A DNA stretch of 64,000 nucleotides. Source: Acidobacteriota bacterium. Its GTDB lineage: Bacteria > Acidobacteriota > UBA890 > WLXD01. Position 1 is the stretch's first letter. Every line of letters starts with the position of its first letter. Below are positions 46,902 through 56,457 of the stretch, piece after piece. A program made the position numbers and the translations under genes. Location: NCBI GenBank assembly GCA_029263295.1, contig JAJCXT010000119.1:1-64000 (forward strand), given 5' to 3'. Below the pieces are notes generated by a model. It was not told the DNA's origin. It was given only the letters and a program-made list of their open reading frames with translations, and made no database searches.

Positions 46902-48119
46902 ATGAAGACTCAGAGAGCATTCCTAGTGGCGGGCCGTTGGGCCGCTGGCCTGGCGGCAGTTCTACTGCTGGCACCCGCCGTAGCCCAGCAGACACCCGAC
47001 GCACCTTCGGTCGCAGCCGCTGAGGCCGCGACTCCGAGTCAGAGACAGAGCGACGGGCCGCCCGCGGCCGAGCGCGAACTGCCACCGATTCCCGACCCGC
47101 CCCGCTTCCTGAGCGAGATCGTCGGCAATGTCGGCGATGTCAACGGTGACCTCTTTTTCTGGGGCCAGTCCGTGAATCTCGCTGGCAGCGTTCTGAACAA
47201 CGCGTTCGTCGGAGGCAGCACCGCGTCGATCGACGGGGTCGTGGGCAGCGACGCCTTCATCTTCGGAGCCACGGGCTACGTGAACGGCGAAGTCATGCAG
47301 AACGTCTATGCCTTTGCGGGGCAGATGTTCGTCAACGAAGGGGCCGTGATCCACGGCAACCTGATTTGTTTCTGCGGCGCGCTGACGATCAACGGTACCG
47401 TGCGCGGCCAGGTTCTCGGCTCGGGAGGGTCGACGAACGTGACCGGCGAGGTCGGTTCGATGAAGCTCGAGGTCGGGCATCTCCTCGTGACCTCAGACGC
47501 GGTCATTCACGGTGACCTCGAATATGAGGCCAACGACGAGGCCGACATCTCGGACGAAGCCCGGATCGGCGGCGTCGTCCGCTGGGATCAGGACGAACCG
47601 GCCGAGGACTCGGCACCCGAGGAGTCCACCAGATTCGGTTTCTGGGACGTCGCCAGCGACGTCTGGTGGTACCTGGCAAATCTGACGGTCGGTGTAGCGT
47701 TCCTGCTCATCGGTGGTCCGCTGGCGCGGGCTCCCGTCCAGCGGTTGCGCGAACAGGCTGCGGTCGGACTCGGCTTCGGATTCGTGGTGACCGTCGTGGT
47801 CCCGGTGGCATGCCTCATCGCCATCGCGGGTCTGATCACGCTGCCGCTCGGCCTGATCGTAATGGAGTTCTACGTCCTGGCGCTGTTCCTGGCCCGGCTG
47901 GTCACGGCACAATTCCTGGGCGACTGGTTGCTGCGCAAGTCAGGCCAGGAGACTCCCTCCGAATACCTGGCCCTTGCCGGCGGACTAGTGCTCTTTTTCG
48001 TCGCGACCGAGATTCCGTACGTCGGCTTCCTGATCTACCTGACCGCGTTGTTCCTGGGGATGGGCGGGCTGTTCCTTGCCGGTCGCGGCAGGCGTCTGAC
48101 AGCCACGGTGCGTGGATGA
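46902..48119 (+). CDS. Bactofilin-like polymer-forming membrane protein
   Basis: From the ATG at 46902 the product has 405 residues with a signal peptide (LAAVLLLAPAVAQQ). Residues of about 70-230 form a parallel beta-helix with short repeating rungs (VNLAGSVLNNAFVGGSTASIDGVVGSDAFIFGATGYVNGEV), as in polymer-forming cytoskeletal/bactofilin-like proteins. The last 150 residues hold four to five membrane segments (VGVAFLLIGGPLA, FGFVVTVVVPVACLIAIAGLITLPLGL). An in-frame GTG at 46869 is possible. Its stop overlaps the ABC ATPase start by 8 bases. Confidence 0.78.
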   Translation: MKTQRAFLVAGRWAAGLAAVLLLAPAVAQQTPDAPSVAAAEAATPSQRQSDGPPAAERELPPIPDPPRFLSEIVGNVGDVNGDLFFWGQSVNLAGSVLNNAFVGGSTASIDGVVGSDAFIFGATGYVNGEVMQNVYAFAGQMFVNEGAVIHGNLICFCGALTINGTVRGQVLGSGGSTNVTGEVGSMKLEVGHLLVTSDAVIHGDLEYEANDEADISDEARIGGVVRWDQDEPAEDSAPEESTRFGFWDVASDVWWYLANLTVGVAFLLIGGPLARAPVQRLREQAAVGLGFGFVVTVVVPVACLIAIAGLITLPLGLIVMEFYVLALFLARLVTAQFLGDWLLRKSGQETPSEYLALAGGLVLFFVATEIPYVGFLIYLTALFLGMGGLFLAGRGRRLTATVRG

Positions 48120-49065
48120 CGCGTTGATCGTCCAGGCGCACGGACTCCGCAAGGAGTACGGCGACACAGTCGCGCTGCGAAGCCTCGATATCGAGATCGA
48201 AGCCGGCGGCATAGTGGGCATCCTGGGTCCGAACGGCGCGGGTAAGACGACCTTCGTGGAGACTCTAGAGGGCCTCCGTGCGCCGACCTCCGGCTCGGTG
48301 ACCGTCCTCGGGATGGACCCCACGACACAGGGAAAGGCGCTGCGCGAGAGGCTCGGGGTGCAACTCCAGAAGACTGCGCTACCCAAGGAACTGACCGTCC
48401 GCGAGGTGCTCGGGCTGTTCGCCTCGTTCTATGCGTCGGCGTCGCCGACGAACTCCATCCTCGAGAAGGTCGACCTGATCTCCGAGGCCAACCAGAAGAC
48501 GGCGACGTTATCGGGAGGGCAGCAGCAACGACTCGTCGTCGCCATCGCGTTGAGCCACGACCCTGAATTGGTGATCCTCGATGAGCCCACCACCGGCCTT
48601 GATCCCAAGGCACGGCGGGACTTACACGAGGTAATCCGCCAGTTGCGTGAGCAGGGCCGTACGACACTCCTCACCACCCACTACATCGAAGAGGCCGAGC
48701 AACTCTGCGACCGGGTGATCATGATCCGCGATGGTGAGATCGTGGCCGATGGCGCGCCGTTCGATCTGGTCGGCCGATCGAGCGAATCTTCGACTATCTG
48801 GATCCACGTCGACGGACCGATGGACCCGGCGCCGCTCATCGCCGCCGGCGTCCTACCGCTGGGCCAGGAGGGGGCCCACCATAAGTTCGTCACGACCGAC
48901 CCCACGGCCACGATCCTCGCGTTGGGCGACATGCTGCGCTCGCAGGGCCTGCGGCTCGTGGATCTGCGCCTCAGACGGCCGACGCTCGAGGACGTCTATC
49001 TCGAATTCATGGGCGACGCGCCCGACGACGCCACACTGGAAGATGGCGCCGAGTCGTCACCATGA
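48112..49065 (+). CDS. ABC-2 exporter ATPase
   Basis: The product has 317 residues from a GTG inside the end of the previous gene. Walker A is GPNGAGKTT at about 39-47, signature LSGGQQQR, Walker B LVILDEPTTGLDP, switch His TTHY. The C-terminal extension after residue 225 is typical of drug or lipid export ATPases (CcmA/DrrA type). It overlaps the permease gene by ATGA. The cargo is unknown. Confidence 0.93.
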   Translation: MDDALIVQAHGLRKEYGDTVALRSLDIEIEAGGIVGILGPNGAGKTTFVETLEGLRAPTSGSVTVLGMDPTTQGKALRERLGVQLQKTALPKELTVREVLGLFASFYASASPTNSILEKVDLISEANQKTATLSGGQQQRLVVAIALSHDPELVILDEPTTGLDPKARRDLHEVIRQLREQGRTTLLTTHYIEEAEQLCDRVIMIRDGEIVADGAPFDLVGRSSESSTIWIHVDGPMDPAPLIAAGVLPLGQEGAHHKFVTTDPTATILALGDMLRSQGLRLVDLRLRRPTLEDVYLEFMGDAPDDATLEDGAESSP

Positions 49066-49910
49066 GCCATCCCCTACGAGGTCTCGGACCGCTCACGCGC
49101 GCGTACCTGCTGCAGTCATTCCGGTCGCGCACCGCCATCCTCTGGAACCTCGTGTTTCCGATGGTATGGCTATTCCTGTTCGGGTTCATTTTCTACCGTG
49201 ACGACGCCTCGCTCATGATGCCCGGCCTGTTCACCATTACGCTGATCTCAGGCGCCTTCTTCGGCGTCTCGTATCTGATGGTGTCAGAACGTGAGGCTGG
49301 AATCCTGCGCCTGTACCGCGTGACGCCGGTATCGGCGCTAACCGTGGTCCTGGCCAATGCCATTCGCGCGATGGCAGTGCTGTCGATTTCCGTCGGCGCC
49401 CAGGCCAGCGTCGGCTGGGTCCTGTTCCGCTACGAGGTGGCCGGATCCGTTACGCTAACGTTCTTCATCATGTTGATTGGTGCTGCGGCCTTCGTTCCGC
49501 TCGGCATGTTCGTGGGCAGCGTCGCCCAGGACATGCGCACAGCCCCGGCGATCAGCAACCTGATCTTCTTCCCGCTCGTGTTCGCTTCGGGCGCGGCGCG
49601 GCCCGCTTTCATGTTGCCGGACTGGATGCAGGCGGTGATGCGAATCATCCCGTCCAGCTACCTGGTCGAGGCGATGCAGGGGGTCATGCTGCGCGGCCAT
49701 GGCCTCGTCGAACTAGCTGGGCCCATCACCGTGTTGCTGCTCACCCTGGTGGTGGGCGCCTGGTTCAACAGCAAGATGTTCCGCTGGGAGACCAGCGAGC
49801 CACTGAACAAGCGCGCCATGCTCACCGCCATCCTGGTGTTGACGTTGCTCTACGTCACCGCGGCCCTGCTCGCCCCTGATTTCGAGATGGTGCGTCCACC
49901 TGGGGCCTAG
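49062..49910 (+). CDS. ABC-2 type permease
   Basis: The product has 282 residues and six membrane segments. The family's signature helix appears as NLIFFPLVFASGAARPAFMLPDWMQAVMRIIPSSYLVEAMQGVMLRG. It forms the exporter with the ATPase encoded just before it. The pair follows a LytS/LytTR system, an arrangement often seen for envelope-stress or antibiotic-peptide exporters. Confidence 0.92.
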   Translation: MSHPLRGLGPLTRAYLLQSFRSRTAILWNLVFPMVWLFLFGFIFYRDDASLMMPGLFTITLISGAFFGVSYLMVSEREAGILRLYRVTPVSALTVVLANAIRAMAVLSISVGAQASVGWVLFRYEVAGSVTLTFFIMLIGAAAFVPLGMFVGSVAQDMRTAPAISNLIFFPLVFASGAARPAFMLPDWMQAVMRIIPSSYLVEAMQGVMLRGHGLVELAGPITVLLLTLVVGAWFNSKMFRWETSEPLNKRAMLTAILVLTLLYVTAALLAPDFEMVRPPGA

Positions 49911-50048
49911 CAGGCGGTGGCCGCCCGAGATCCGAACCTGTCGAGATCTCGTACGAATCGGCTTCGGAATGCTCCTGGCGGGGCGCTAATCTCGACTTCT
50001 ACCGTCCGCCCGAGCTTTACCTGCGTCCGCCGCCGGAGAAACGAACCG

Positions 50049-51698
50049 ATGCCCAAGTTGAGCCGCTCTGACCTGACTCTCGCCGCGCTAGGAATAGTGG
50101 GCGTGATGGCCATCTTCGGCCTCTACAAGTCGGCGTTTCCCCTGGCCATCGTGGAAATGGAGATCACTCGCGACGACGCCGTCGAGTACGCGGCACAGTT
50201 CGTCAGCAAGCAGGGCGGCGAACTGGGAGACTTCAAGCAGGCAGCGCTGTTCACCGGCGAGACCGAGTCACTGATCTTCCTGCAGAAGTCACTGAGCGCT
50301 GAAGACGCGGCTCGCTGGGCCCGAAGCGCACCCATCTGGAGCTGGAACGTCCGCTGGTTCCAGCCACTCGAGACCGAGGAATGGCTCGTCGACGTTGGCG
50401 TCACCGGCAGCATCGCCGCGTTCCGCCACATCATCGAAGAAACCGCTGCAGGGGCGAACCTCGAAGAAACAGCCGCCCGGCAGATCGCGTCGGCCTTTCT
50501 TGCCAATGAAGGCTGGGGAGTTGCTGAACTCGAGGCCGTCTCGGCCGTGAGCGACGTGAAGGCCAACCGCACCGACCATGTGTTTATCTGGCGCGCCAGT
50601 CCCGAGACCATCGCGTGGGCCGGCGACGGCGAAGGCGAGGCACGCGTTTCGGTGCGCGTGCAAGGCGATGAGGTGGGCGGCTATGCCCGCTGGGTACAGG
50701 TGCCGGAGGACTTCTCGCGCGAGCTCCAGAACACCCTGAGCGTCGGCACTCTGCTGGCCGTCGGCAGCATTGTCATCACCGTTCTGCTGACCTTGGCCGC
50801 AGCGGTAATCGCCATCACACGCTACCGTACGGGCGACATCGACTGGCGCACCGCGATCGTCTGCGGCGCTCTCGTGGGTACGATGTTCGCCATCTCGATC
50901 GCCACCAATTGGCCGCAGGCGCAGTTCGGCTACCAGACGCAGATTTCCTGGACCGTGTTCATCGGCTCAGCCCTACTCGGCCTGGTTCTGCTGTCGGTGT
51001 TCTATGTCGTCTTCGTGACCTTCCCGGTGGCCGCCGGCGTGAGCATGGCGCGTGACTTCTTTCCGAAGTCTGTCGATGGCTTTGCCGAGATGTTTGCGGG
51101 GAAGTTCTTCACGGCCAAGTTCGGAACGGCAGCGCTGCGCGGCTACGCGTTAGCCGCGGTCTTCCTCGGCTACCTCACGGCGTTCTACTGGTTCGCGCAG
51201 CGGTTCATGGGCGCATGGATGCCGGCCGAGGGCCCGTACTCCTCGATCTTCAACAACGCGTTCCCCTTCCTCACGCCGCTGACGATCTCGCTCGTTGCCG
51301 CGATCTCCGAGGAAACGATCTACCGCCTGTTCGGCGTCTCGCTGTTCAAGAAGATCACCGGCTCGACCTGGATGGCACTGCTGATCCCCGCGGCGATCTG
51401 GGCCTTCGGACACTCCAACTACCCAGTGTTCCCGGTCTACATTCGCGGCATAGAGCTCACCATCGGCGGGCTCATCTTTGGCATCGCGTTCCTACGCTAC
51501 GGCCTGGTGACCTGCATCGTGGCGCACTACGTGGTCGACGCCGTGGCACTCGGCATGCCCCTGGTTACAAGCGCCAACCCGACCTACATCGTGTCCGGTC
51601 TGGTCGCCATGAGTCTGGCGCTGGTACCAGGCATCATCGGCCTGTTCGCCGGCCGACGCGCCACCTCGGCGCCCGCTCCGGAGCAGGTCACCGCCTAG
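50049..51698 (+). CDS. CPBP-family intramembrane protease with large N-terminal domain
   Basis: The product has 549 residues from the ATG at 50049, with GGAGAA upstream. An N-terminal membrane segment (about 8-30) is followed by a 200-residue outer domain (AVEYAAQFVSKQGGELGDFKQAAL) and then about seven more membrane segments. The C-terminal CPBP (Abi) domain has EETIYRLFG, FGHSNYPVF and AHYVVDAV, the presumed Glu/His active residues. These proteases process prenylated or other membrane proteins. It follows the ABC exporter on the same strand. Confidence 0.87.
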   Translation: MPKLSRSDLTLAALGIVGVMAIFGLYKSAFPLAIVEMEITRDDAVEYAAQFVSKQGGELGDFKQAALFTGETESLIFLQKSLSAEDAARWARSAPIWSWNVRWFQPLETEEWLVDVGVTGSIAAFRHIIEETAAGANLEETAARQIASAFLANEGWGVAELEAVSAVSDVKANRTDHVFIWRASPETIAWAGDGEGEARVSVRVQGDEVGGYARWVQVPEDFSRELQNTLSVGTLLAVGSIVITVLLTLAAAVIAITRYRTGDIDWRTAIVCGALVGTMFAISIATNWPQAQFGYQTQISWTVFIGSALLGLVLLSVFYVVFVTFPVAAGVSMARDFFPKSVDGFAEMFAGKFFTAKFGTAALRGYALAAVFLGYLTAFYWFAQRFMGAWMPAEGPYSSIFNNAFPFLTPLTISLVAAISEETIYRLFGVSLFKKITGSTWMALLIPAAIWAFGHSNYPVFPVYIRGIELTIGGLIFGIAFLRYGLVTCIVAHYVVDAVALGMPLVTSANPTYIVSGLVAMSLALVPGIIGLFAGRRATSAPAPEQVTA

Positions 51699-51710
51699 GA
51701 ACCCTCATTC

Positions 51711-52601
51711 ATGGCTAATCGACGAAAACTGAAGAACATTCTGCTGCAGCCGCGCCTGCAGTTCCGCTACGCGTTCAAGTTCTTCGTGTTCTCAGCGTTC
51801 ACGATCGGAGCCATCCAGATCGTCTCGTACTTCCTGGTGACGAACGTCGTGCAGCGAGTACTCAACGAGGCCGGTGGCCAGTCCGAGATGCTCGCGCCGG
51901 TGATCGACATGGCCATCCGGACCGAGTTGTTACGGTCGGCATGGATGCTGCCACTCGTCTGTATCGCCGCTCTCGCGTTCACCTCGAAGATGCTGCACCG
52001 GTTCATCGGCCCGGCCGTTCCGATCAAGCGTCATATCGACAAGCTCGCGACGGGCGCATACGGGCTCGAGTGCCGCACCCGGGCCAACGACGAGATGCAG
52101 GACGTCGTCGCCTCGCTCAACGCGTTGAGTCAGTCCTTGGAGGCGCGCCACGCGCCGGCTGCCGAAGTGACTTCGACCGGCAAGCGTCGTGAGGCCGGGT
52201 TTTCATTGATCGAACTTCTCGTGATCCTCACCGTCGTGCTCGTCATCGGCATGACCGCTGTGAGCCAGTTCATCACCGCGTACGATCGCAGTCGCCAGCG
52301 GAGCACCATGGCTGACCTGCGCATACTCGCGATCGCCAACGGCACCTACGCGGTCGACCAGGGCGACTATGCGGAGACCCTGTCCGATCTGGAGCCCTAC
52401 TATCTGAACCCTCCACCGCCGGTGGACCGTTGGGGCTTCGCGTGGGAATACAGCCATGCCGACGGCGGATACTCGGTATCGTCGCGTGGATCGGACGGCA
52501 TCACTGGGCCCTCCCCCCCTGCGGGCTGGCGCGGTGATCCCTTCGAGTGCGATCTCATCATGGAAAACGGGATGTTCGTGCAGGCTCCAGCGAACAGCTA
52601 G
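51711..52601 (+). CDS. HAMP-like membrane domain fused to a type IV pilin-like domain
   Basis: The product has 296 residues. Residues 1-160 form a two-helix membrane module (FRYAFKFFVFSAFTIGAIQIVSYF and LLRSAWMLPLVCIAALAF) with a HAMP-like linker (FIGPAVPIKRHIDKLATGAYG). From 163 it reads GFSLIELLVILTVVLVIGMTAV, a full prepilin N terminus with Glu at +5, and then a short pseudopilin body with PVDRWGFAWEYS. The two parts are in one frame. An in-frame GTG at 52167 would give a normal 10-residue pilin leader (MTSTGKRREA). The stop shares CTAG with the convergent gene. Confidence 0.82.
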   Translation: MANRRKLKNILLQPRLQFRYAFKFFVFSAFTIGAIQIVSYFLVTNVVQRVLNEAGGQSEMLAPVIDMAIRTELLRSAWMLPLVCIAALAFTSKMLHRFIGPAVPIKRHIDKLATGAYGLECRTRANDEMQDVVASLNALSQSLEARHAPAAEVTSTGKRREAGFSLIELLVILTVVLVIGMTAVSQFITAYDRSRQRSTMADLRILAIANGTYAVDQGDYAETLSDLEPYYLNPPPPVDRWGFAWEYSHADGGYSVSSRGSDGITGPSPPAGWRGDPFECDLIMENGMFVQAPANS

Positions 52602-53491
52602 TCGCTCTCCCGTACCGCACGCGCGGTACCGCGCCGCACCAGCAGGATGGCGTTCGATCCGAGAATCAGCGCGCCGCCGAGCCACACCTGCCCGCCAATC
52701 ACCTCGCCGAACATGATCCAGGCGAGGAGCCCCGCCGCGGCCGGTTCGAGCAACAGCATCATCCCCGCTGTTGAAGCCTCCAGCGCCGTCATCCCCCACA
52801 TCACCAGCATGGATGGCATCACGTTCACCAGCACCGTGTAGATCAGCACTGCCTGCCAGTGCGTGGCGAAAACGCCGGGGTCAAATCGGGACATGCCGGT
52901 GAACACGGGCCACGTCGCCAGCACCGGCCACAACGCGAACAGCCCGAGACTGGTGCTCACCTGATACCCGAACGTCGTGGTAATCGGGTGGTTCCCGCGT
53001 AGGGCACTGATGCGACCGAGAATGATCCAGACGGCCAGCATCACGCCTGCAACAAGGGCGGCGGCAAGTCCCAGACGTGAGTGCTCCTGTGCGGATCCTG
53101 TGGGGCCAACCAGCACGACAATGCCAATCGCGGCGAGTGCCAATGCCCCGAGCTTGCGCCGCGTGATCGGCTCGCCCAGCCACAACCGTCCGAGTAGGAC
53201 AGTCCACAGCGGCTGTGTGTAGAGCAGCAGCGCGACGATTGCGACCGGTACCCCGAGCACGATGCCGAGAAACTGGCCGAGTTGCAGCACGGCGCCCATG
53301 ACGCCGAAGGCGACGAAGATGTCCGCGTCGCGTCGCTTGATGCGAAGCTCGCGCCTCCACGCCACGACCGGCGCTAGCAACAGCGCACCGAAGAGCCCGC
53401 CCGTAATCGCGATCTCGAACAGGGAGAACCCGAGCTGGGCGAAAACTCGTCCACCTACGGTGATAGCCCCGTAGAGTGCCGCCCCGGCCAT
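52598..53491 (-). CDS. EamA/DMT-family transporter
   Basis: From the ATG at 53491 (or GTG at 53494) the product has 297 residues and ten membrane segments in two related halves. The first half opens with LYGAITVGGRVFAQLGFSLFEIAITGGLFGALLLAP, and the second EamA motif reads SMLVMWGMTALEASTAGMMLLLEPAAAGLLAWIMFGEVIGG. DMT members export amino acids or similar metabolites. It is the last gene of a leftward group with dehydratase, nitrilase and hydrolase, so it may export their product. Confidence 0.88.
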   Translation of the reverse strand: MAGAALYGAITVGGRVFAQLGFSLFEIAITGGLFGALLLAPVVAWRRELRIKRRDADIFVAFGVMGAVLQLGQFLGIVLGVPVAIVALLLYTQPLWTVLLGRLWLGEPITRRKLGALALAAIGIVVLVGPTGSAQEHSRLGLAAALVAGVMLAVWIILGRISALRGNHPITTTFGYQVSTSLGLFALWPVLATWPVFTGMSRFDPGVFATHWQAVLIYTVLVNVMPSMLVMWGMTALEASTAGMMLLLEPAAAGLLAWIMFGEVIGGQVWLGGALILGSNAILLVRRGTARAVRESD

Positions 53492-53529
53492 CACGGCCGC
53501 CGCGTGGCCCCATGGTGGAGGCCCCTGCT

Positions 53530-54507
53530 CTACTGGTCGAACCACGTGGCAAACTGCTGCAAGTCGACGTTGCCGCCGCTGAGAACGACGCCTACCCGGA
53601 GGCCGGCGGCATCCACGGTCCCCTCGAGCACCGCCGCCGCACCGAGCACCGCCGTCGGCTCGACGACGATCTTCATTCGTTCCGTCACCCACCGCATCGT
53701 CCGCACCAGCGCCGCGTCGCTCACGGTCACCATGTCGTCTACGAGGCTAGTGACCAGCGGGTAGGTCAGTTTCCCCAGCGCGCTCGTACGGGCACCATCA
53801 GCAATGGTCGCTGGGTTCTGCACGGTGCAGAGCGTGCCGCTGTGAAACGAACGCGTCGCGTCGTCGCCGAGTTCCGGCTCCACACCGACGATTCGACAGC
53901 CCGGGCTGAGGCTCCTGGCCGCGAGCGCGCAGCCGGACAGCAGGCCCCCGCCGCCGCAAGGCACCAGCAACAGATCTAGCGGGCCGGCGTCTTGCAGCAG
54001 CTCACGGGCCACGGTGCCTTGCCCCGCGATGATGTCGGGGTGGTCGAACGGCGGGATCAGGTGCAGGTCGCGTTCCACCGCGAGGTCCGCGGCGAGTTCC
54101 TCGCGCACGGTCGTCTCCGGGTCGTAGGTAACCACCTCGGCACCGTAGCCACGCGTCGCGGCCAGCTTCACCGAAGGGGCGTCCTCGGGCATCACGATCG
54201 TGGCGGTCAATCCGGTCAACCTGGCCGCGAGTGCTATGGCCTGGGCGTGATTTCCGGAAGAATAGGCGATGGCACCGCTCGCACGGCCGCCGCACGCGAG
54301 CCTGGACAGCGCGTTGTAGGCGCCACGAAACTTGAACGCCCCGATGCGCTGGAAGTTCTCGCACTTGAAGAACAGCTGGGCGCCTGTCATAGCGTCGAGC
54401 GTGCTGGAGGTCATGATCGGTGTACGGTGGGCCACGCCATCGAGTCGCATCGCAGCGCGCACGACGTCGCGGTAGTCGACCGGAAGATCGCCGTCCGAGT
54501 CCGACAT
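53530..54507 (-). CDS. PLP-dependent threonine/serine dehydratase-like enzyme
   Basis: The product has 325 residues, the length of the catabolic threonine dehydratase/serine racemase group without a regulatory domain. KCENFQRIGAFKFRGA holds the PLP lysine (Lys59), with SSGNHAQAIAL and GGGGLLSG as phosphate- and ring-binding loops. It deaminates Thr/Ser or racemises a hydroxy-amino acid. Its ATG shares one base with the nitrilase stop (TGATG), and GAGGAG lies upstream. Confidence 0.9.
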   Translation of the reverse strand: MSDSDGDLPVDYRDVVRAAMRLDGVAHRTPIMTSSTLDAMTGAQLFFKCENFQRIGAFKFRGAYNALSRLACGGRASGAIAYSSGNHAQAIALAARLTGLTATIVMPEDAPSVKLAATRGYGAEVVTYDPETTVREELAADLAVERDLHLIPPFDHPDIIAGQGTVARELLQDAGPLDLLLVPCGGGGLLSGCALAARSLSPGCRIVGVEPELGDDATRSFHSGTLCTVQNPATIADGARTSALGKLTYPLVTSLVDDMVTVSDAALVRTMRWVTERMKIVVEPTAVLGAAAVLEGTVDAAGLRVGVVLSGGNVDLQQFATWFDQ

Positions 54508-55484
54508 CAGCCTTTCTCCTCGTCGAGGCTGACGACGGCCTCCACTGGAGGCTTCGGCGTTTCGTCTACCTCCAGACGGAAGACATCTGGCCTCGCGTAG
54601 TGCCCCGACGCGTCGAAGTCGAAGCGGGCGCGCGTGATCTCGCGCGTGTCCAGGTCGGCAAGCAGAATGCCCTCTTCGCCGTACAGCGGGCCCGCGAGCA
54701 GATCGCCAAGCGGCCCATAGATGGCACTACCTCCGCTACATAGTTCCTCGGGCATGGCCTCGATCTCGTGAGCATCAGGCACGTCGGTGGGAACCATCGA
54801 GCGGTGAACGTACTGGTTGCAGCCAACGACGAAGCAGCGGCCTTCAATCGCGATGTGCCGCAACGTCGCCTGCCAGGTGTCGCGGCAATCGGCGGTGGGC
54901 GCCAGGTAGATGTGCACGCCCTTCGCGTACATCGCGGCGCGCGCCAGCGGCATGTAGTTCTCCCAGCAGATCAATCCTCCAGCGCGACCCCAGTCGGTGT
55001 CGAACGTCGTGAGTGTGCTGCCATCCCCCTCGCCCCAGATCAGGCGCTCGGATCCCGTGGGCTTGAGCTTGCGGTGCTTGCCCAGATAGCGACCGTCGGG
55101 ACCGTAGTAAAGCAACGTACAGAACAGAGTCCCTCCACCATGGTCAGTATCTCGCTCGACGACACCTACCGTGAGGTACACGGAGTTCTGCCTGGCAATC
55201 TCGGCAATCGCATCCGCTGCGGCGCTCGGAACGGCGACGCTCTCGGCCCAGTATCGTGCCCACAGATCGCGGCCACTATCGGTCCGGCTTCCGACGACGG
55301 CACCGAACGAGAACCCACGCGGATAAGCCGGGACTAGGGCCTCCGGCAGGACGACCATCTGCGCCCCCTGCGCGCCCGCGTCGGCAACCAGATCGGCCAT
55401 CTTGGCGATCGTGCCGTCGCGATCGAACAGCACCGGTGCGGCCTGAATCGCCGCGACTCGAACAACTGGGTACGCCTCGTTCAT
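54507..55484 (-). CDS. Nitrilase-family C-N hydrolase
   Basis: The product has 325 residues. The triad is visible: Glu48 in VVLPEALVPAYP, Lys139 in KHRKLKPTGSERLIW and Cys173 in LICWENYMPLARAAMYAKG. The CWENYMPL block, and the ending of the domain with NIT-type HYARPDVF, place it in the aliphatic/aromatic nitrilase branch that converts R-CN to the acid. The start ATG overlaps the stop of the alpha/beta hydrolase gene as ATGA. Substrate unknown. Confidence 0.92.
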   Translation of the reverse strand: MNEAYPVVRVAAIQAAPVLFDRDGTIAKMADLVADAGAQGAQMVVLPEALVPAYPRGFSFGAVVGSRTDSGRDLWARYWAESVAVPSAAADAIAEIARQNSVYLTVGVVERDTDHGGGTLFCTLLYYGPDGRYLGKHRKLKPTGSERLIWGEGDGSTLTTFDTDWGRAGGLICWENYMPLARAAMYAKGVHIYLAPTADCRDTWQATLRHIAIEGRCFVVGCNQYVHRSMVPTDVPDAHEIEAMPEELCSGGSAIYGPLGDLLAGPLYGEEGILLADLDTREITRARFDFDASGHYARPDVFRLEVDETPKPPVEAVVSLDEEKG

Positions 55485-56434
55485 CGACTCTGCAGGAACT
55501 CTTGGAGGATGGCGCCGAACTCGCCGGGGTCTTCTTCGTGCGGATAGTGCCCCGTGCCTTCGAGTACTACCAGGCGCTCCAGCGTCGGCACCGAGGACTC
55601 GATGTCGTGGTACTCCTCGAGCGGCAGCATCAGGTCCCTCCCTCCGACGACGAACAAAACGGGCACCTCGATTCGGGCCCACCTCGGTTCAGAGCGAGGT
55701 CCGAGCGTCCAGTCGGCGCTGACGTCCAGTTGCGAGAAGTAGGCCGCGATCGCGTCGAGGGCAGCCTGGTTGCTCAATCCCGCTGTGTAGCGCTCGAGGA
55801 GTTCACTGGACACGGTCTGGGGGCCACCGACGACGCCAATCTCATAGCTGCGGCTGACGAAGATCTCTGGATTACGCAGCAAATCCGGGACACTGTCGGG
55901 GTCGTGGTGAAAGTCGCGATAGTCCGGATTTCGCGTGAGATCGTAGCGTCGCAGTGGCGCACTAACGTGAGTGTAAGAGAGCACGCTGCCGATTGCGGTC
56001 GAAGCAGCACGGGCACCGATCAGTGCTCCCCAGTCGTGCCCCACTAGGTGAAACTGGCCGACATCGATCGCGTCGAGCAGCGCGAGCAGACGCGCTGCCA
56101 TGGCGTCCACGGAAAAGTCCTCCGCTTCGGTCCGGGTCTCCCCGAACCCCTCGAGGTCCACCGCGATAACCCGGTAGTCTGCGGCGAGCCAGTTGAACTG
56201 ACGGCGCCAGGCATAAGCCGTCTCCGGCATGCCGTGGAGGAACACCACCGCCTCGCCGCTGCCGCCCTCGAGAAAATGCCAGCGTGTCGGCCCTACTTCG
56301 ACGAACCGATGCGTCGCGCCGACGATCTCGTCATGCGGGCTGCCGTCACCATGGCCGCCACAGGCGGACACGACCAGCAACGACGCAAGCGCCAGACTGA
56401 CGGTAGTGCGCGTACAGCGCGCCAGCTGTTTCAT
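55481..56434 (-). CDS. Alpha/beta hydrolase lipoprotein (epoxide-hydrolase/dehalogenase-like)
   Basis: From the ATG at 56434 the product has 317 residues; a GTG at 56446 would add four. The lipobox SAC near residue 25 suggests anchoring. The fold is shown by VVFLHGMPETAYAWRRQF (oxyanion HG), nucleophile elbow GHDWGA with Asp, and the ending EGTGHYPHEEDPGEF with the catalytic His. The Asp nucleophile fits epoxide hydrolases or haloalkane dehalogenases. It is co-directional with the nitrilase gene, overlapping by 4 bases. Confidence 0.87.
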   Translation of the reverse strand: MKQLARCTRTTVSLALASLLVVSACGGHGDGSPHDEIVGATHRFVEVGPTRWHFLEGGSGEAVVFLHGMPETAYAWRRQFNWLAADYRVIAVDLEGFGETRTEAEDFSVDAMAARLLALLDAIDVGQFHLVGHDWGALIGARAASTAIGSVLSYTHVSAPLRRYDLTRNPDYRDFHHDPDSVPDLLRNPEIFVSRSYEIGVVGGPQTVSSELLERYTAGLSNQAALDAIAAYFSQLDVSADWTLGPRSEPRWARIEVPVLFVVGGRDLMLPLEEYHDIESSVPTLERLVVLEGTGHYPHEEDPGEFGAILQEFLQSR

Positions 56435-56457
56435 CGCAGCGTCCACAGCATCTCTAC

